DNA of 64,000 nt from Bacteroidaceae bacterium (GCA_017429525.1 JAFROT010000003.1:1-64000); one strand, 5' to 3'. Numbered from the stretch's first letter, positions 42,893-52,172 are shown. The notes: generated by a model from the letters alone, not told the origin. Made by a program: numbers and translations.

Positions 42893-44011
42893 TTATTGCC
42901 CGTCCTCGCCGCCGAACTCCATCAGGTAAGCCTTGATGAAGCCGTCAATCTTACCGTCCATGACGGCGCCGACATCTGAAGTCTGGAAACCCGTCCGATG
43001 GTCCTTGACGCGGCGGTCGTCGAAGACGTAGGAGCGAATCTGTGAGCCCCATTCAATCTTCTTCTTGCCCGCTTCGATCTTGGCTTGCGCCTCGCGACGC
43101 TTCTGCATGGCGCGGTCGTAGAGTTGTGATTTCAGCAGTCGCATGGCGTTCTCGCGGTTCTCGAGTTGCTTGCGGCTCTCGGTGTTCTCGATGAGGATTT
43201 CTTCTTCCTCGCCTGTGTCGGGGTCCTTGTACATATAGCGCAGGCGCACGCCTGTTTCCACTTTGTTGACGTTCTGTCCGCCGGCACCGCTGCTGCGGAA
43301 GGTGTCCCAGGAGACGCGTGCGGGGTCGACGTAGACCTCGATGGTGTCGTCGACGAGTGGCGTGACGAAGACGCTGGCAAACGATGTCATACGCTTGCCT
43401 TGAGCATTATAGGGCGACACGCGCACGAGGCGGTGGACGCCGCTCTCGCTCTTGAGGTAGCCGTAGGCATATTCGCCCTCGATCTGCATCGTCACGGTCT
43501 TGATGCCTGCCTCGTCGCCGTCCTGCAGGTTGGCAACGGTCAGTCGGTAGCCATTGGCCTCAGCCCAGCGCATATACATGCGCATGAGCATCTGTGCCCA
43601 GTCCTGAGCCTCGGTGCCGCCTGCGCCCGAGTTGATTTTCAGCACGGCATCCATCGGGTCTTCCTCCTGCTGCAGCATATTGCGCAGTTCAAGCGTCTCG
43701 ATGGCATCGACGGTGCGGGCATAGAGGTCGTCGACCTCCTGCTCGGTGACCAGTTCTTCACGATAGAAGTCGAAAGCAGTAGCGAGCTCGTCGGTGAGGG
43801 TGCGCACTTCGGCATAGCCCTTGATCCATTTCTCGAGGCTCTTGACTTTCTTCATCTGTTCTTCGGCACGCTTGGCATCGTCCCAAAAGTCGGGGGCCTG
43901 TGTGCGAATCTGCTCCTCCTCGAATTCCATCTGCTTGCGGGGGATGTCGAGGTATTTGTAGAGCGCATCCGTACGCTCCTGTATGGCTTTCAGTTGTTCT
44001 TGAGTGATCAA
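42893..44011 (-). CDS. prfB: Peptide chain release factor 2, without programmed frameshift
   Basis: 372 residues, reading from a TTG start at 44011 (gives MITQEQLKAIQERTDALYKYLDIP); no ATG is available in frame near the expected start, and longer readings run into fadD. RF2 ends translation at UGA and UAA. GAGGTEAQDWAQMLMRMY holds the peptidyl-transferase region; the conserved GGQ is in RSSGAGGQNVNKVETGVRL. At the position where many prfB genes have CTT TGA C, here L21-D22 is plain CTC GAC, so the autoregulatory +1 frameshift site is absent. It lies 46 nt after fadD. Confidence 0.95.
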   Translation of the reverse strand: MITQEQLKAIQERTDALYKYLDIPRKQMEFEEEQIRTQAPDFWDDAKRAEEQMKKVKSLEKWIKGYAEVRTLTDELATAFDFYREELVTEQEVDDLYARTVDAIETLELRNMLQQEEDPMDAVLKINSGAGGTEAQDWAQMLMRMYMRWAEANGYRLTVANLQDGDEAGIKTVTMQIEGEYAYGYLKSESGVHRLVRVSPYNAQGKRMTSFASVFVTPLVDDTIEVYVDPARVSWDTFRSSGAGGQNVNKVETGVRLRYMYKDPDTGEEEEILIENTESRKQLENRENAMRLLKSQLYDRAMQKRREAQAKIEAGKKKIEWGSQIRSYVFDDRRVKDHRTGFQTSDVGAVMDGKIDGFIKAYLMEFGGEDGQ

Positions 44012-44057
44012 TGTTGTCTTAAGCTTGAAGATTAATCCTTGGTTGTAGGGTTCACGT

Positions 44058-45872
44058 TCAGTCGGCGTACATGGCTTCAATCTGCGCTTTGTAGTTCTGT
44101 GCGATGACGGGACGCTTGATCTTGAGTGTGTTAGTGAGTTCACCGCGTTCCATGCTGAAGGGCTCAGGGAGCAATGTGATGCGCTTGACTTGCTCGTAGT
44201 GGGCAAACTCCTGTTGGAGTGTCTCAATACGTTCCATGACCATCTTGTTGACAATCGGATTGCTGCAGAGTTGCTGGCGGTCGTCGAAAGCGATAGCGTT
44301 GTCGCGAGCCCACTGTTCCAACAGTCCGTAGTCGGGAATGATGAGTGCCGAGACGAACTTATGCTCGTCGGCGATGATGGCGACTTCGTCGATGTAGCGG
44401 TCGACCACGAACTTAGATTCCAGGGCCTGCGGCGAGATGTATTTGCCGTTGGAGGTCTTGAAGAGGTCCTTGATGCGGTCGGTGAGAAAGAGCTCGCCGT
44501 TCTTGAGGTAGCCGCAGTCGCCCGTGTGGAACCAGCCTTCTTCGTCGTAGGCCTGAGCCGTAATCTCGGCCTTGCGATAGTAGCCCTTCGTGATGGTGTC
44601 GCCTCGCAGGAGGATTTCGTTCTGCTCGCCGAAGCTGATCTCGATGCCGTCCAGCACGCGCCCGACGGAGCCGATGGTCTTGGTGGCGTGATGCCAGTCG
44701 CAGGAGACGGTGGCGGTGGTCTCGGTCATGCCGTAGCCAGCAGTCATGAGGATGCCACACGAGTGTACGAACTCCTCGATGGCAGGTGGGATGAAGGAGC
44801 CCGCAGTTGGGAAGAAGTTAGCGTTCTCGAGTCCGAGCGTCTTCTTCAGCAGGGCGATGACGGTCTTCTCGTAGAACTTGTAGCGCAGTTTCAGGGGCAG
44901 TGGGGGCACGAGTCCGCGCAGCTTGTAGTCGATGTTGTACTTCTTGCCGATGGCCAGCGCGTCGAGTATCAGCTTGCGCTGTACGGCGCTGCTCGAGGCA
45001 ATCTTCTCTTGTACGCCGGCGTAGACCTTCTCCCAGAAACGGGGCACGGCGGCCATGCAGGTGGGATGCACCTCGCGCAGCGTCATCTGAATGTCCTGCG
45101 GGCGCAGATTGATGGCCAGCTGACAGCCACGGCTGAGGCACCAGTAGCTCCAAGCCCTTTCGAAGACGTGGGTGAAGGGCAGGAAGCACATGATAACATC
45201 GTTGCTGCCGAGGTCCATCACTTTATCGTTGGCCGGAATGGCGGCGGCGTACATGCGATAGGTGAGCATGACACCCTTTGAGACGCCCGTAGTGCCGCTT
45301 GTATAGAGGATATTGACCAGGTCGTCGGGCTCGATGGCGGCCGAGCGGCGTACCACCTCGTCGGCGTGAGGCATTCCTTCGCCCAACTTGAGGAACTCGT
45401 CGAAGTACATCGACATCTGGTCGCGCTCGTTCTTCTCTACCGAGCGGTCAAAGATGATGAGCCGTTCCAGCGTGGGGCACAGCTTCAAGACGCGGAAGGC
45501 GGTGTCGTACTGGTACTGCTCGCCCACGAAGACGAAGCGCACTGAAGCGTCGTTGACCATGTACTGCACCTGGGCCTCGCTGCTGGTGGCGTAAAAGGGA
45601 ATCGAGACGGCACGGATGCCGTAGGCACCGAAGTCTACGCAGACGCCCTCGGGCTTGTTCTGTGTGAAGACGGCGATGTTCTCCTGTTCCTTGACGCCCA
45701 GCTGAATCAGGGCATTCGAGACGAGAGCGACTGTATGTGAGAACTCGCGCCATGAAATCGGCTTCCACGTCGATGTGGTGTAGTCGCGATAGCTCAGCGC
45801 GGTCTTGTCGCCATAGACCTTGGCCTGCTCATGGATGAGCACCGAGAGGTTGGAGGAGTTCAGCTGTTCCAT
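44058..45872 (-). CDS. Long-chain fatty acid-CoA ligase (AMP-binding)
   Basis: 604 residues. The enzyme activates fatty acids through an acyl-AMP to acyl-CoA. Adenylation motifs: LVNILYTSGTTGVSKGVMLT (P-loop-like A3), LPFTHVFERAWSYW, TAGYGMTETTATVS (A5), GWFHTGDCGYL (A7), LTDRIKDLFKTSNGKYISPQ (A8 and A10 lysine region). The length fits Bacteroidetes FadD-like long-chain ligases. First gene of a minus-strand run with prfB, the 46-aa peptide and the CYTH gene; promoter at 45895. Confidence 0.92.
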   Translation of the reverse strand: MEQLNSSNLSVLIHEQAKVYGDKTALSYRDYTTSTWKPISWREFSHTVALVSNALIQLGVKEQENIAVFTQNKPEGVCVDFGAYGIRAVSIPFYATSSEAQVQYMVNDASVRFVFVGEQYQYDTAFRVLKLCPTLERLIIFDRSVEKNERDQMSMYFDEFLKLGEGMPHADEVVRRSAAIEPDDLVNILYTSGTTGVSKGVMLTYRMYAAAIPANDKVMDLGSNDVIMCFLPFTHVFERAWSYWCLSRGCQLAINLRPQDIQMTLREVHPTCMAAVPRFWEKVYAGVQEKIASSSAVQRKLILDALAIGKKYNIDYKLRGLVPPLPLKLRYKFYEKTVIALLKKTLGLENANFFPTAGSFIPPAIEEFVHSCGILMTAGYGMTETTATVSCDWHHATKTIGSVGRVLDGIEISFGEQNEILLRGDTITKGYYRKAEITAQAYDEEGWFHTGDCGYLKNGELFLTDRIKDLFKTSNGKYISPQALESKFVVDRYIDEVAIIADEHKFVSALIIPDYGLLEQWARDNAIAFDDRQQLCSNPIVNKMVMERIETLQQEFAHYEQVKRITLLPEPFSMERGELTNTLKIKRPVIAQNYKAQIEAMYAD

Positions 45873-45894
45873 TGTAGATTCGTTTTTGACGTCG

Positions 45895-45902
45895 CAAAGA
45901 TA
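45895..45902 (-). promoter_or_regulatory. -7 promoter box of the fatty acid-CoA ligase gene
   Basis: On the minus strand TATCTTTG followed by C, 22 nt before the start codon at 45872. Confidence 0.7.
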
Positions 45903-46029
45903 CGGAAAAGTTTAAAGATTAGGGCTTAAAGTTTAAAGTTTTTGCTGCTAAAGCAATAAATAAGGTGAAAAATGGGCCTCTCTGTCGGAATTATTTTGTG
46001 TTTGCAGTCGGTTTTTTGGACTTTCTGAT

Positions 46030-46037
46030 TACTTTTG
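46030..46037 (+). promoter_or_regulatory. -7 promoter box of the M20 deacetylase gene
   Basis: TACTTTTG followed by C, 28 nt before the ATG at 46066. The 127 nt between this and the divergent ligase promoter are AT-rich and hold no gene. Confidence 0.65.
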
Positions 46038-46065
46038 CAGACACAAACCGATTCACGCCATCGAC

Positions 46066-47160
46066 ATGACTGACATCAACCTACTCACCACTGAGGCGCT
46101 CGACCTCTTGATGCAACTCATCGCCACACCACGCACCAGTCGCTACGAAGGCGCTGCTGCCGATCTGCTCCTGCAATTCATGCAGAAGCGTGGACTGACT
46201 GTTCAGCGCGAAGCCAACAACCTCTGGACGCTTGTCCCAGGCTACGACAGCACTCGGCCTACACTCTTGTTGAACGCGCACATCGACACCGTAAAGCCCG
46301 TGTCGGCTTGGACGCGCGACCCCTTCATGCCCACGCTCGAGGGCGACCGCCTCTATGGTCTTGGTGCCAACGACGACGGCGCGTCGCTCACGGCGCTCTT
46401 GCAGACTTTTCGTGCGTTGATGCATCGTCCGCTGCCTTTCAATCTCGCCTTCCTGGCGTCGGCTGAGGAAGAGGTGTCGGGGCGTGATGGCGTCGAGCGT
46501 GCACTACGGCAGCTGCCGCCCATAAGCGTAGCGCTTGTCGGCGAGCCCACGGGCATGCAGCCAGCGGTAGCCGAGAAGGGGTTGATGGTGCTCGACTGCA
46601 CGGCCCACGGCAAGGCCGGTCATGCCGCTCGCAACGAGGGCGTGAACGCCATCTACGTGGCGATGAAGGATGTGGAATGGCTGCGTACGCATCGCTTCGA
46701 GCGTGAGTCGTCGCTCTTGGGCCCTGTCAAGATGACCACCACCATCATCCAAGCCGGCACGCAGCACAACGTCGTGCCCGATCAATGCACGTTCACCGTC
46801 GATGTGCGGTCCAACGAGTGTTATACCAACGAAGAAATCTTTGCTGAGGTTTCGGCGTCGCTCGCAAGCGAGGTCAAGGCACGTTCGTTCCGTCTGAATT
46901 CATCACGCATCGCGCTTAGCCATCCCTTGGTACGCAGTGCTGTGGCGCTCGGTCCAACGTTCGCGGGACAGCCTCGCACCCCCTTCGGCTCCCCTGCCCT
47001 CTCAGATCAGGCGTTGATGCCGTGGCCGTCGCTGAAGATGGGTCCCGGCGACAGCGCACGCAGCCACACCGCCGACGAATATATCTGCGTCAGCGAGCTT
47101 CGTGGAGCGATAAGCGATTACGTGGAGATGATTACCTCCCTATCCACACTTCAGGATTGA
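46066..47160 (+). CDS. M20-family metallohydrolase, acetylornithine deacetylase-like
   Basis: 364 residues. Di-zinc M20 motifs: NAHIDTVKPV (first histidine and catalytic aspartate), GLGANDDGASL (bridging aspartate), LASAEEEVSGRDG (catalytic EE), VGEPTGM, and the last histidine in RSHTADEYICV. The dimerisation domain lies at about 185-295 (HGKAGHAARNEGVNAIYV). Closest in style to the ArgE/DapE-like deacetylases of Bacteroidetes, which cleave N-acetyl- or N-succinyl-ornithine or citrulline; the substrate is not certain and no other arginine gene is in the window. Its last 29 nt overlap the convergent EnvC-like gene. Confidence 0.85.
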   Translation: MTDINLLTTEALDLLMQLIATPRTSRYEGAAADLLLQFMQKRGLTVQREANNLWTLVPGYDSTRPTLLLNAHIDTVKPVSAWTRDPFMPTLEGDRLYGLGANDDGASLTALLQTFRALMHRPLPFNLAFLASAEEEVSGRDGVERALRQLPPISVALVGEPTGMQPAVAEKGLMVLDCTAHGKAGHAARNEGVNAIYVAMKDVEWLRTHRFERESSLLGPVKMTTTIIQAGTQHNVVPDQCTFTVDVRSNECYTNEEIFAEVSASLASEVKARSFRLNSSRIALSHPLVRSAVALGPTFAGQPRTPFGSPALSDQALMPWPSLKMGPGDSARSHTADEYICVSELRGAISDYVEMITSLSTLQD

Positions 47161-48493
47161 GCTTGGCAGTCTCCTTGCGCAACTGGAAGTGGAGGATGTA
47201 GTTGCCGCGATCGTCGGCAGCCACGGTGCCGAGAATGTCGCGCGCCTTCACCTTCTGTCCGCGGGCAACGATGGTCGACGAGAGGTTGCAATAAACCGAG
47301 ATATACGAGCCGTGGCGCACGAGCACGTTCTTGAGTGCGCCCAACTGGAAGACAGCCGTCACCTCGCCGTCGAAGATGCTGCGTGCGTGAGCGCCCGCCT
47401 GTCCTTGATAGTTGACGCCCTTGTTGTCGAGTACGACAGACGACGTCACGTGCGTCAGCCCGAAGCGCCGTTCGATGCGATAAGGTCCAGTGATAGGCAC
47501 GGGCAGTCGTCCCTTGTTGTGCTCCAGGTTGCCGTTGAGTTGTTTGTCCTCAGCGGTCAGCCAGCGTGAGGGCGATGATGACGATGTCGTTGAAGGTGTC
47601 GAGGGTGAGGTCGTTGAGCCTTTGCCGCCTCTGTCTTTCTTGGAGCCTCTACTGCCCTTTCCTTTCTTCTGCTGAGCCGCTTTCTGTTGTTCGGCTTTGG
47701 CTCGTGCGGCAGCTTCGGCCTCCCGTTTGCGTTTCGCCTCGGCTTCGGCACGCTTGCGGGCCTGCTCAATCTCGTAGGCTATGAGTTCGTCAATCTTCTT
47801 GTTCAGGGCGTTGAGCTGTTTCTGTTGCTGGGCCACCTGCTGCTCGATCTCTTTCTGCTTCTTCTTCAGCTGCACCACGTTGGCCTGCACCACCGAGTGT
47901 TGTGCTGCCAGCTGGCGGCGCTCCTTGATGATCTCTTGGATGGAGCTGCTCACTTGCTGCTTGACGCCAAGGAGTTCGTTGCGCTTGTCGCGGGCTTCGT
48001 TCTCCTTTTCCATCAGTTGCAGACCTAAATTCTTCTGCCAGGCGGCGAACTCGCGGGCGTAGCGCATGCGGCGATAGATCTGTGGGAACGAGTTGGCTGA
48101 GAACACGAACAGCAGCGGGTTGCGCAGGTTCTGCGAATTGCGGGCGCTGCGCAGGCTCTGCACGTATTTCTGTTTCTTGACCTTCACCTGCGCCTTCAGC
48201 TCGTCCAGTTCCTCCTTGAGGCGGTTGGCGTGGTGACTGAGCGAGTCCACCTCCACTTCCAGCTTGTGGATGTACTGCAGGCGGCTCTCCAGTTGGTCCT
48301 CGAGGAAGTCGGCCGTCTGCTCCTTCTTCACCGTCTCGTGCTTCGTCTGATTCAGCTGCGATTTGGCTTTCTGGATGCCTTTCTCGATTTGTGTCTTCTG
48401 GCTTTTGAGCTGGTTGATCTTCTTGGTCTGTGCCATTGAGGGCACGACCGCCAGCGAGAGCAAGGCTATGAGGAGGGCGAGTGGCTTTTTCAT
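47132..48493 (-). CDS. EnvC-like murein hydrolase activator with degenerate M23 domain
   Basis: 453 residues. Signal peptide (LALLIALLSLAVVPSMAQ); long coiled coils at about 25-260 (LKSQKTQIEKGIQKAKSQLN, EIEQQVAQQQKQLNALNKKI); a Lys/Ser/Thr-rich linker (270-320); a C-terminal LytM/M23 fold (RRFGLTHVTSSVVLDNKGVN, SIFDGEVTAVF, YILHFQLRKE). Where active M23 enzymes have HxGID and HLHF, this has NKGVN and ILHF, so most zinc ligands are missing. That is the pattern of EnvC, which activates amidases rather than cutting peptidoglycan. Last gene of dut-TPR-DUF4292-EnvC; the 3' end overlaps the M20 gene. Confidence 0.88.
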   Translation of the reverse strand: MKKPLALLIALLSLAVVPSMAQTKKINQLKSQKTQIEKGIQKAKSQLNQTKHETVKKEQTADFLEDQLESRLQYIHKLEVEVDSLSHHANRLKEELDELKAQVKVKKQKYVQSLRSARNSQNLRNPLLFVFSANSFPQIYRRMRYAREFAAWQKNLGLQLMEKENEARDKRNELLGVKQQVSSSIQEIIKERRQLAAQHSVVQANVVQLKKKQKEIEQQVAQQQKQLNALNKKIDELIAYEIEQARKRAEAEAKRKREAEAAARAKAEQQKAAQQKKGKGSRGSKKDRGGKGSTTSPSTPSTTSSSSPSRWLTAEDKQLNGNLEHNKGRLPVPITGPYRIERRFGLTHVTSSVVLDNKGVNYQGQAGAHARSIFDGEVTAVFQLGALKNVLVRHGSYISVYCNLSSTIVARGQKVKARDILGTVAADDRGNYILHFQLRKETAKLNPEVWIGR

Positions 48494-48585
48494 TTTCTAT
48501 TCTCTTGCGTTATCGTTCTTAGGGGCGCCTTTGGCGAGAACTCGGACCGTTTCTTGGGAATCAAACAAAGCGCATCCCATTCCCG

Positions 48586-49497
48586 TTACTTGATCAGCTG
48601 TTTGATGATGTCGTCGAAGCTGACCTGGCGGTAGCCGCTCGAAGGCTTGGTGACCAGGTTCTTCATGTCGTTGTCCACTTGCGGGTTCGAAAGCACGAAG
48701 TCAGCCGTATAGCGCTTTGTGCCGGCGTTGATGGCCATCGTCAGTTGATGCGGGAAGTTCTTTTTGTCCAGTTTCTCGAACTCGGCGTAGTCGCAGCTCA
48801 CGCTGAAGCCCGTCTGCTTCGTTGCTTTCAGGGCGGCCTGCTCGGTGAGGTGCTTGCTGGTGTTGACGAGGAACTGCAGGGCAACCTCTTCCGTCGCCAC
48901 GTGAGCGTCGGCAGGCATGAGCAGCGTCTGTCGGCCCTGTTCGGTAGCGCGGAGGTCCTTGTCGGTGGGCAACTCCTTCTGTCCCAGCAGGAAGAGCTCG
49001 TTCCAGAACAGCGACTGGAAGGTGTAGAAGTCGGCTCCTACGCGCTTGAGTGCATCGATGTCGGCCCATTTGACCTGCACGTACTGCTTGTTCATGCGGT
49101 CCTGCACGAACAGGTATTCGGGTGTAAGCTCCATGCGTCCTACCTCAAACAGGCCGAGAGCAGTCAGCGAGAGCTGGATGATCTCGTCGCGCTTCATCTT
49201 GAGAGTGCCGCTGGCCGAGGCGCCCTTCGTGCCGGCAGCGAGGCGGACGCTCATCTTCGAGCGTATGCCTTTGGCCGTCTGTCGGTTGTCGTTCACCAGG
49301 CTGACCACCTTCTGCCGATGGCCCTTGTCCGTCTCGGCGGTGGCGCTGCTGCTGGCGTCGGCGCCAGCCTGCAAGGCCTTTCGCTTCGTGCCGCATGAGA
49401 CCATGAGGGCCACGACGGCTATCAGCCAGGAATATTTGGCCAAGCGCTTGAACGTAGAGCGCTCAACCTTTACCGATGAATATCTATTGCTTTTCAT
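48586..49497 (-). CDS. DUF4292 family lipoprotein
   Basis: 303 residues. A basic 20-residue start, then the lipoprotein signal WLIAVVALMVSCG (cysteine 35). The mature domain has SGTLKMKRDEIIQLSLTALGLFEVGRMELTPEYLFVQDRMNKQYV, here the typical DUF4292 pattern reminiscent of LolA/LolB-type half-barrels, and GFSVSCDYAEFEKLDKKNFP. The function is unknown; a role in outer-membrane lipid or lipoprotein handling is only a fold-based guess. It lies 92 nt upstream of the EnvC-like gene and 94 nt after the TPR gene, in one operon-like run. Confidence 0.85.
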   Translation of the reverse strand: MKSNRYSSVKVERSTFKRLAKYSWLIAVVALMVSCGTKRKALQAGADASSSATAETDKGHRQKVVSLVNDNRQTAKGIRSKMSVRLAAGTKGASASGTLKMKRDEIIQLSLTALGLFEVGRMELTPEYLFVQDRMNKQYVQVKWADIDALKRVGADFYTFQSLFWNELFLLGQKELPTDKDLRATEQGRQTLLMPADAHVATEEVALQFLVNTSKHLTEQAALKATKQTGFSVSCDYAEFEKLDKKNFPHQLTMAINAGTKRYTADFVLSNPQVDNDMKNLVTKPSSGYRQVSFDDIIKQLIK

Positions 49498-49591
49498 ATC
49501 TTCTGTTTGTTACTAACTCTGTTTTTATGCTCTCGTCCGCTCGCTTTGTTTGGCAAGGAGCTTGTCCGCTCTCGTTTGCTAAAAACTCTGC

Positions 49592-51505
49592 TCACTTCTT
49601 CACGTACCTCTTCATCCGTATTTTCTTGGGCAGTACGGCTGTGAGTCCGTCGCCGCCTGCCTTCTGAGCCAGTTGCCAGAAGCGCATGGCCTGTTCCGTG
49701 TTGCCGTTCATGGCTGCGATGTCGCCGGCATGTTCGAGCACGACACCCGAGACGCCCTCGTCGGCCAGCAGCACCGAGTCCGTTGAGTCGGGCGGACAGA
49801 CGCGGTCGATGTAATGTTGTGCCTCGGCATAGCGCTCCTTCATAAAGAGGATCCACGCGTAGGTGTCGAGGTAAGTCTTGTTGTCGGGTTCCAGTCGTAT
49901 GGTGCGGTAGCTCATCTCCTCGGCCTTGTCGAGGTTGCGCTCCTGCAGCGAGAGGTAGTAGGCGTAGTTGTTGAGGCACCCTACGTTGTCGTCCTGATAG
50001 GTCAGGCACGAGTCGTAGGCCTCGTAGGCCTCACGTTCGCGTCCCACTTCGTGGTAGAGGTCGCCCAGTATGCTGTAGAGGTCGGCCACCATCGTCGGCC
50101 GGCTCTCGTCGGTCTTCTGTACGATGCCGTCCTCGAAGGCCTTCATTGCCTCCGTTTTCTTGTCCTGTTGGTAGAGCGCCACGCCGAGGTAGAAGTGGCA
50201 CACCAGCTCCTCGGGGTGCGTCAGCACGGCCCGTCGGCAGAGGTCCTCCAGCCGCACGAAGTCCTTATGCTCGCCGTAGTACTGGATGAGGTAGAACAGC
50301 GCCTGCGTGTTGGCGGGCTCGAGTTCGATCACGCGGTCCATCACGGCCACGAAGTCGCTGTCGTTCTGCTTGTCGTAGGTTGCCAGATAGGCAGCGCGCA
50401 GCTGCAGCAGGTCCAGGTTGCCCTCGAAGCGGTGGTCGAGGCTGTCGAAGGTGGCGGTGATGCGTTGTGGTCCCAGGCTGTCGGCCTTCACCTCTTGGGC
50501 AATCAGGTCGCGCATGAGAGCCACGCGCACGTCCGTCTCGGTGCGTTCAGCAAAGAGCATCGAGTCGCGCAGCGTCGTGAACAGCGAGTCGTTGCCCACG
50601 TGGCGGTAGTACTCCAGCATCGACAGCGCCAGCGACGGGTTGTCGGGTTCCGTGCGTCTGACCTCGTCGAAGACGCGCAGCGCCTCGCTCACGCGGTCGG
50701 CCTCCAGCAGCTGGTTGCCGATAGCCAGGCGGTAGCTCATCTCATGGGGATATTCGCGGCAGAGGCTCTCCAGTTCCTTGAAGCCCTGCTCCTCCTGGTC
50801 CATCTGTTTGTAGAGGGCGAATTTCTGGTAGCTGACGCTCGCCATCTTGCCCTCGAGCACCTCGATGCGGTCCAGTGCGCGTATGGCGTCGGCGGCGCGG
50901 TCGGTGGTCGAGTAGATGCGCACCAGCTGGGCCAGCACGTCGCTGCGTCGTGGCTGCAGGGTGGCCAGCGCCTCCATGTACGGCAGCGCCTTCTCCCCCT
51001 CCTGTCGGTTCAGGTAGTAGTTGGCCAGCGCTTCCTTGTAGAACGTGTTGCGGGGATCCAGCTCTGCGGCGCGTCCCAGCAGGTGCAGTGCCACCGAGTC
51101 CTCGCGGAAGAGCAGGTGGTAGAGCGACAGCTCGTAGAGCACTTCAGGCGCATCGGCGTCAATCTCGCGGCAATGCTGCAGCAGGTCGTAGGCCTCGGTG
51201 TAACGCCCCAGCATCTTCTGCTTCATCGCCTCCTGGAAGAAATAGTCGAGGCGTGACGACTCGCTCCCCGCCACCCTCTTTCGCTGAGGGGAAAGCAAGG
51301 AGGCCGCGTCGCCGTTCCTCGAGGTGTCGAAGCTACCGAAGGCAGGGCGCCCGTTCTCCAGGTGTGGAGCGTCTCTTCGAGCCGAGCGCCTGCCCACGCC
51401 ACAGGCGCTACACAAGAGTATGGCGACCGATGCTATCAGGACTAACCGTAAATGTCTTATCACTTCTTCACTTAAATAATTGTTTCGCAAGTTCCCGCTT
51501 GCCAT
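49592..51505 (-). CDS. TPR-repeat lipoprotein
   Basis: Up to 637 residues. The ATG at 51505 gives a 20-residue head before the lipoprotein signal LVLIASVAILLCSACG (cysteine 35); a GTG at 51463 would give a more usual signal. The remainder is a long array of tetratricopeptide repeats (LGRYTEAYDLLQHCREIDAD, LLGRAAELDPRNTFYKEALA, EALRVFDEVRRTEPDNPSLA, EAYEAYDSCLTYQDDNVGCL), an outer-membrane-associated scaffold type. It lies between dut and DUF4292, an order commonly kept in Bacteroidetes. No enzyme motif. Confidence 0.88.
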   Translation of the reverse strand: MASGNLRNNYLSEEVIRHLRLVLIASVAILLCSACGVGRRSARRDAPHLENGRPAFGSFDTSRNGDAASLLSPQRKRVAGSESSRLDYFFQEAMKQKMLGRYTEAYDLLQHCREIDADAPEVLYELSLYHLLFREDSVALHLLGRAAELDPRNTFYKEALANYYLNRQEGEKALPYMEALATLQPRRSDVLAQLVRIYSTTDRAADAIRALDRIEVLEGKMASVSYQKFALYKQMDQEEQGFKELESLCREYPHEMSYRLAIGNQLLEADRVSEALRVFDEVRRTEPDNPSLALSMLEYYRHVGNDSLFTTLRDSMLFAERTETDVRVALMRDLIAQEVKADSLGPQRITATFDSLDHRFEGNLDLLQLRAAYLATYDKQNDSDFVAVMDRVIELEPANTQALFYLIQYYGEHKDFVRLEDLCRRAVLTHPEELVCHFYLGVALYQQDKKTEAMKAFEDGIVQKTDESRPTMVADLYSILGDLYHEVGREREAYEAYDSCLTYQDDNVGCLNNYAYYLSLQERNLDKAEEMSYRTIRLEPDNKTYLDTYAWILFMKERYAEAQHYIDRVCPPDSTDSVLLADEGVSGVVLEHAGDIAAMNGNTEQAMRFWQLAQKAGGDGLTAVLPKKIRMKRYVKK

Positions 51506-51600
51506 TGGTCTTCTGCTCGCTTCCTGAAGCGTCGAGCGTCACCCTTTGGGATGGCGAACGCGCTTCGCGAATAACTTGCCAATGGGTAAAGCACTCTTGC

Positions 51601-52032
51601 TCAAACTCCAGAATGTCCGAAGCCGCCAGCACCGCGCTCCGTCTCGTCTAGGACGTCTACGCCTACCCATTCAGCCCGTTCGTGGCGGGCGATGACCATC
51701 TGGGCGATGCGCTCGCCGTCGTTGATCACGAAGGGCTCCGAGGACAGGTTGATCAGGATGACGCACACCTCGCCGCGGTAGTCGGCGTCGATCGTGCCCG
51801 GTGAGTTCAGCACCGTGATGCCATGCTTGATGGCCAGTCCGCTGCGAGGGCGCACCTGCGCCTCCGTGCCCTCCGGTAAGGCCATGAACAGCCCCGTAGG
51901 CACCAGCACACGCTGCATCGGCGCCACCGTCAGCGGCTCCGACAGATTGGCGCGCAGGTCCATGCCTGCCGAGAGCGGCGTGGCGTACGACGGCAACGCA
52001 TGATGAGAGCGGTTGATGATCTTCACTTCCAT
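51601..52032 (-). CDS. dut: dUTP diphosphatase
   Basis: 143 residues from the ATG at 52032; the frame is open to 52074 but the promoter box at 52064-52071 excludes it. It hydrolyses dUTP to dUMP, which limits uracil in DNA and feeds dTMP synthesis. The five trimeric dUTPase motifs are visible: [38 protein letters not shown] and the C-terminal [10 protein letters not shown] arm. First gene of the operon with the TPR, DUF4292 and EnvC-like genes; divergent from the dGTPase gene. Confidence 0.96.
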   Translation of the reverse strand: MEVKIINRSHHALPSYATPLSAGMDLRANLSEPLTVAPMQRVLVPTGLFMALPEGTEAQVRPRSGLAIKHGITVLNSPGTIDADYRGEVCVILINLSSEPFVINDGERIAQMVIARHERAEWVGVDVLDETERGAGGFGHSGV

Positions 52033-52063
52033 GAGCTTGTTACTCCTTTCTTGAATTGCGCTG

Positions 52064-52071
52064 CAAAAGTA
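52064..52071 (-). promoter_or_regulatory. -7 promoter box of dut
   Basis: On the minus strand TACTTTTG followed by C, 31 nt before the dut start. It lies 86 nt from the divergent dgt promoter. Confidence 0.7.
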
Positions 52072-52157
52072 CACAAAATATAGTGAATAACATACGTTTC
52101 TCTTCTCTTTTTTGACTTTTTCTGGCTTTTCATTTCTCTCTTTCCACTTTTTATGCC

Positions 52158-52165
52158 TATCTTTG
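52158..52165 (+). promoter_or_regulatory. -7 promoter box of dgt, start codon 7 nt downstream
   Basis: TATCTTTG followed by C; ATG at 52173 (a second ATG directly follows at 52176). The very short leader suggests a leaderless mRNA. Confidence 0.7.
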
Positions 52166-52172
52166 CCCCGTC

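Noticed and set aside
43900-43960. Programmed frameshift in prfB
   Set aside because: The frame is continuous through the usual site (CTC GAC, no TGA), so no shift is needed.
50875-51651. R/P-rich + strand frame opposite the TPR gene
   Set aside because: Arg/Pro-rich composition is typical of an antisense shadow of a GC-rich gene; the minus-strand TPR lipoprotein is well supported.
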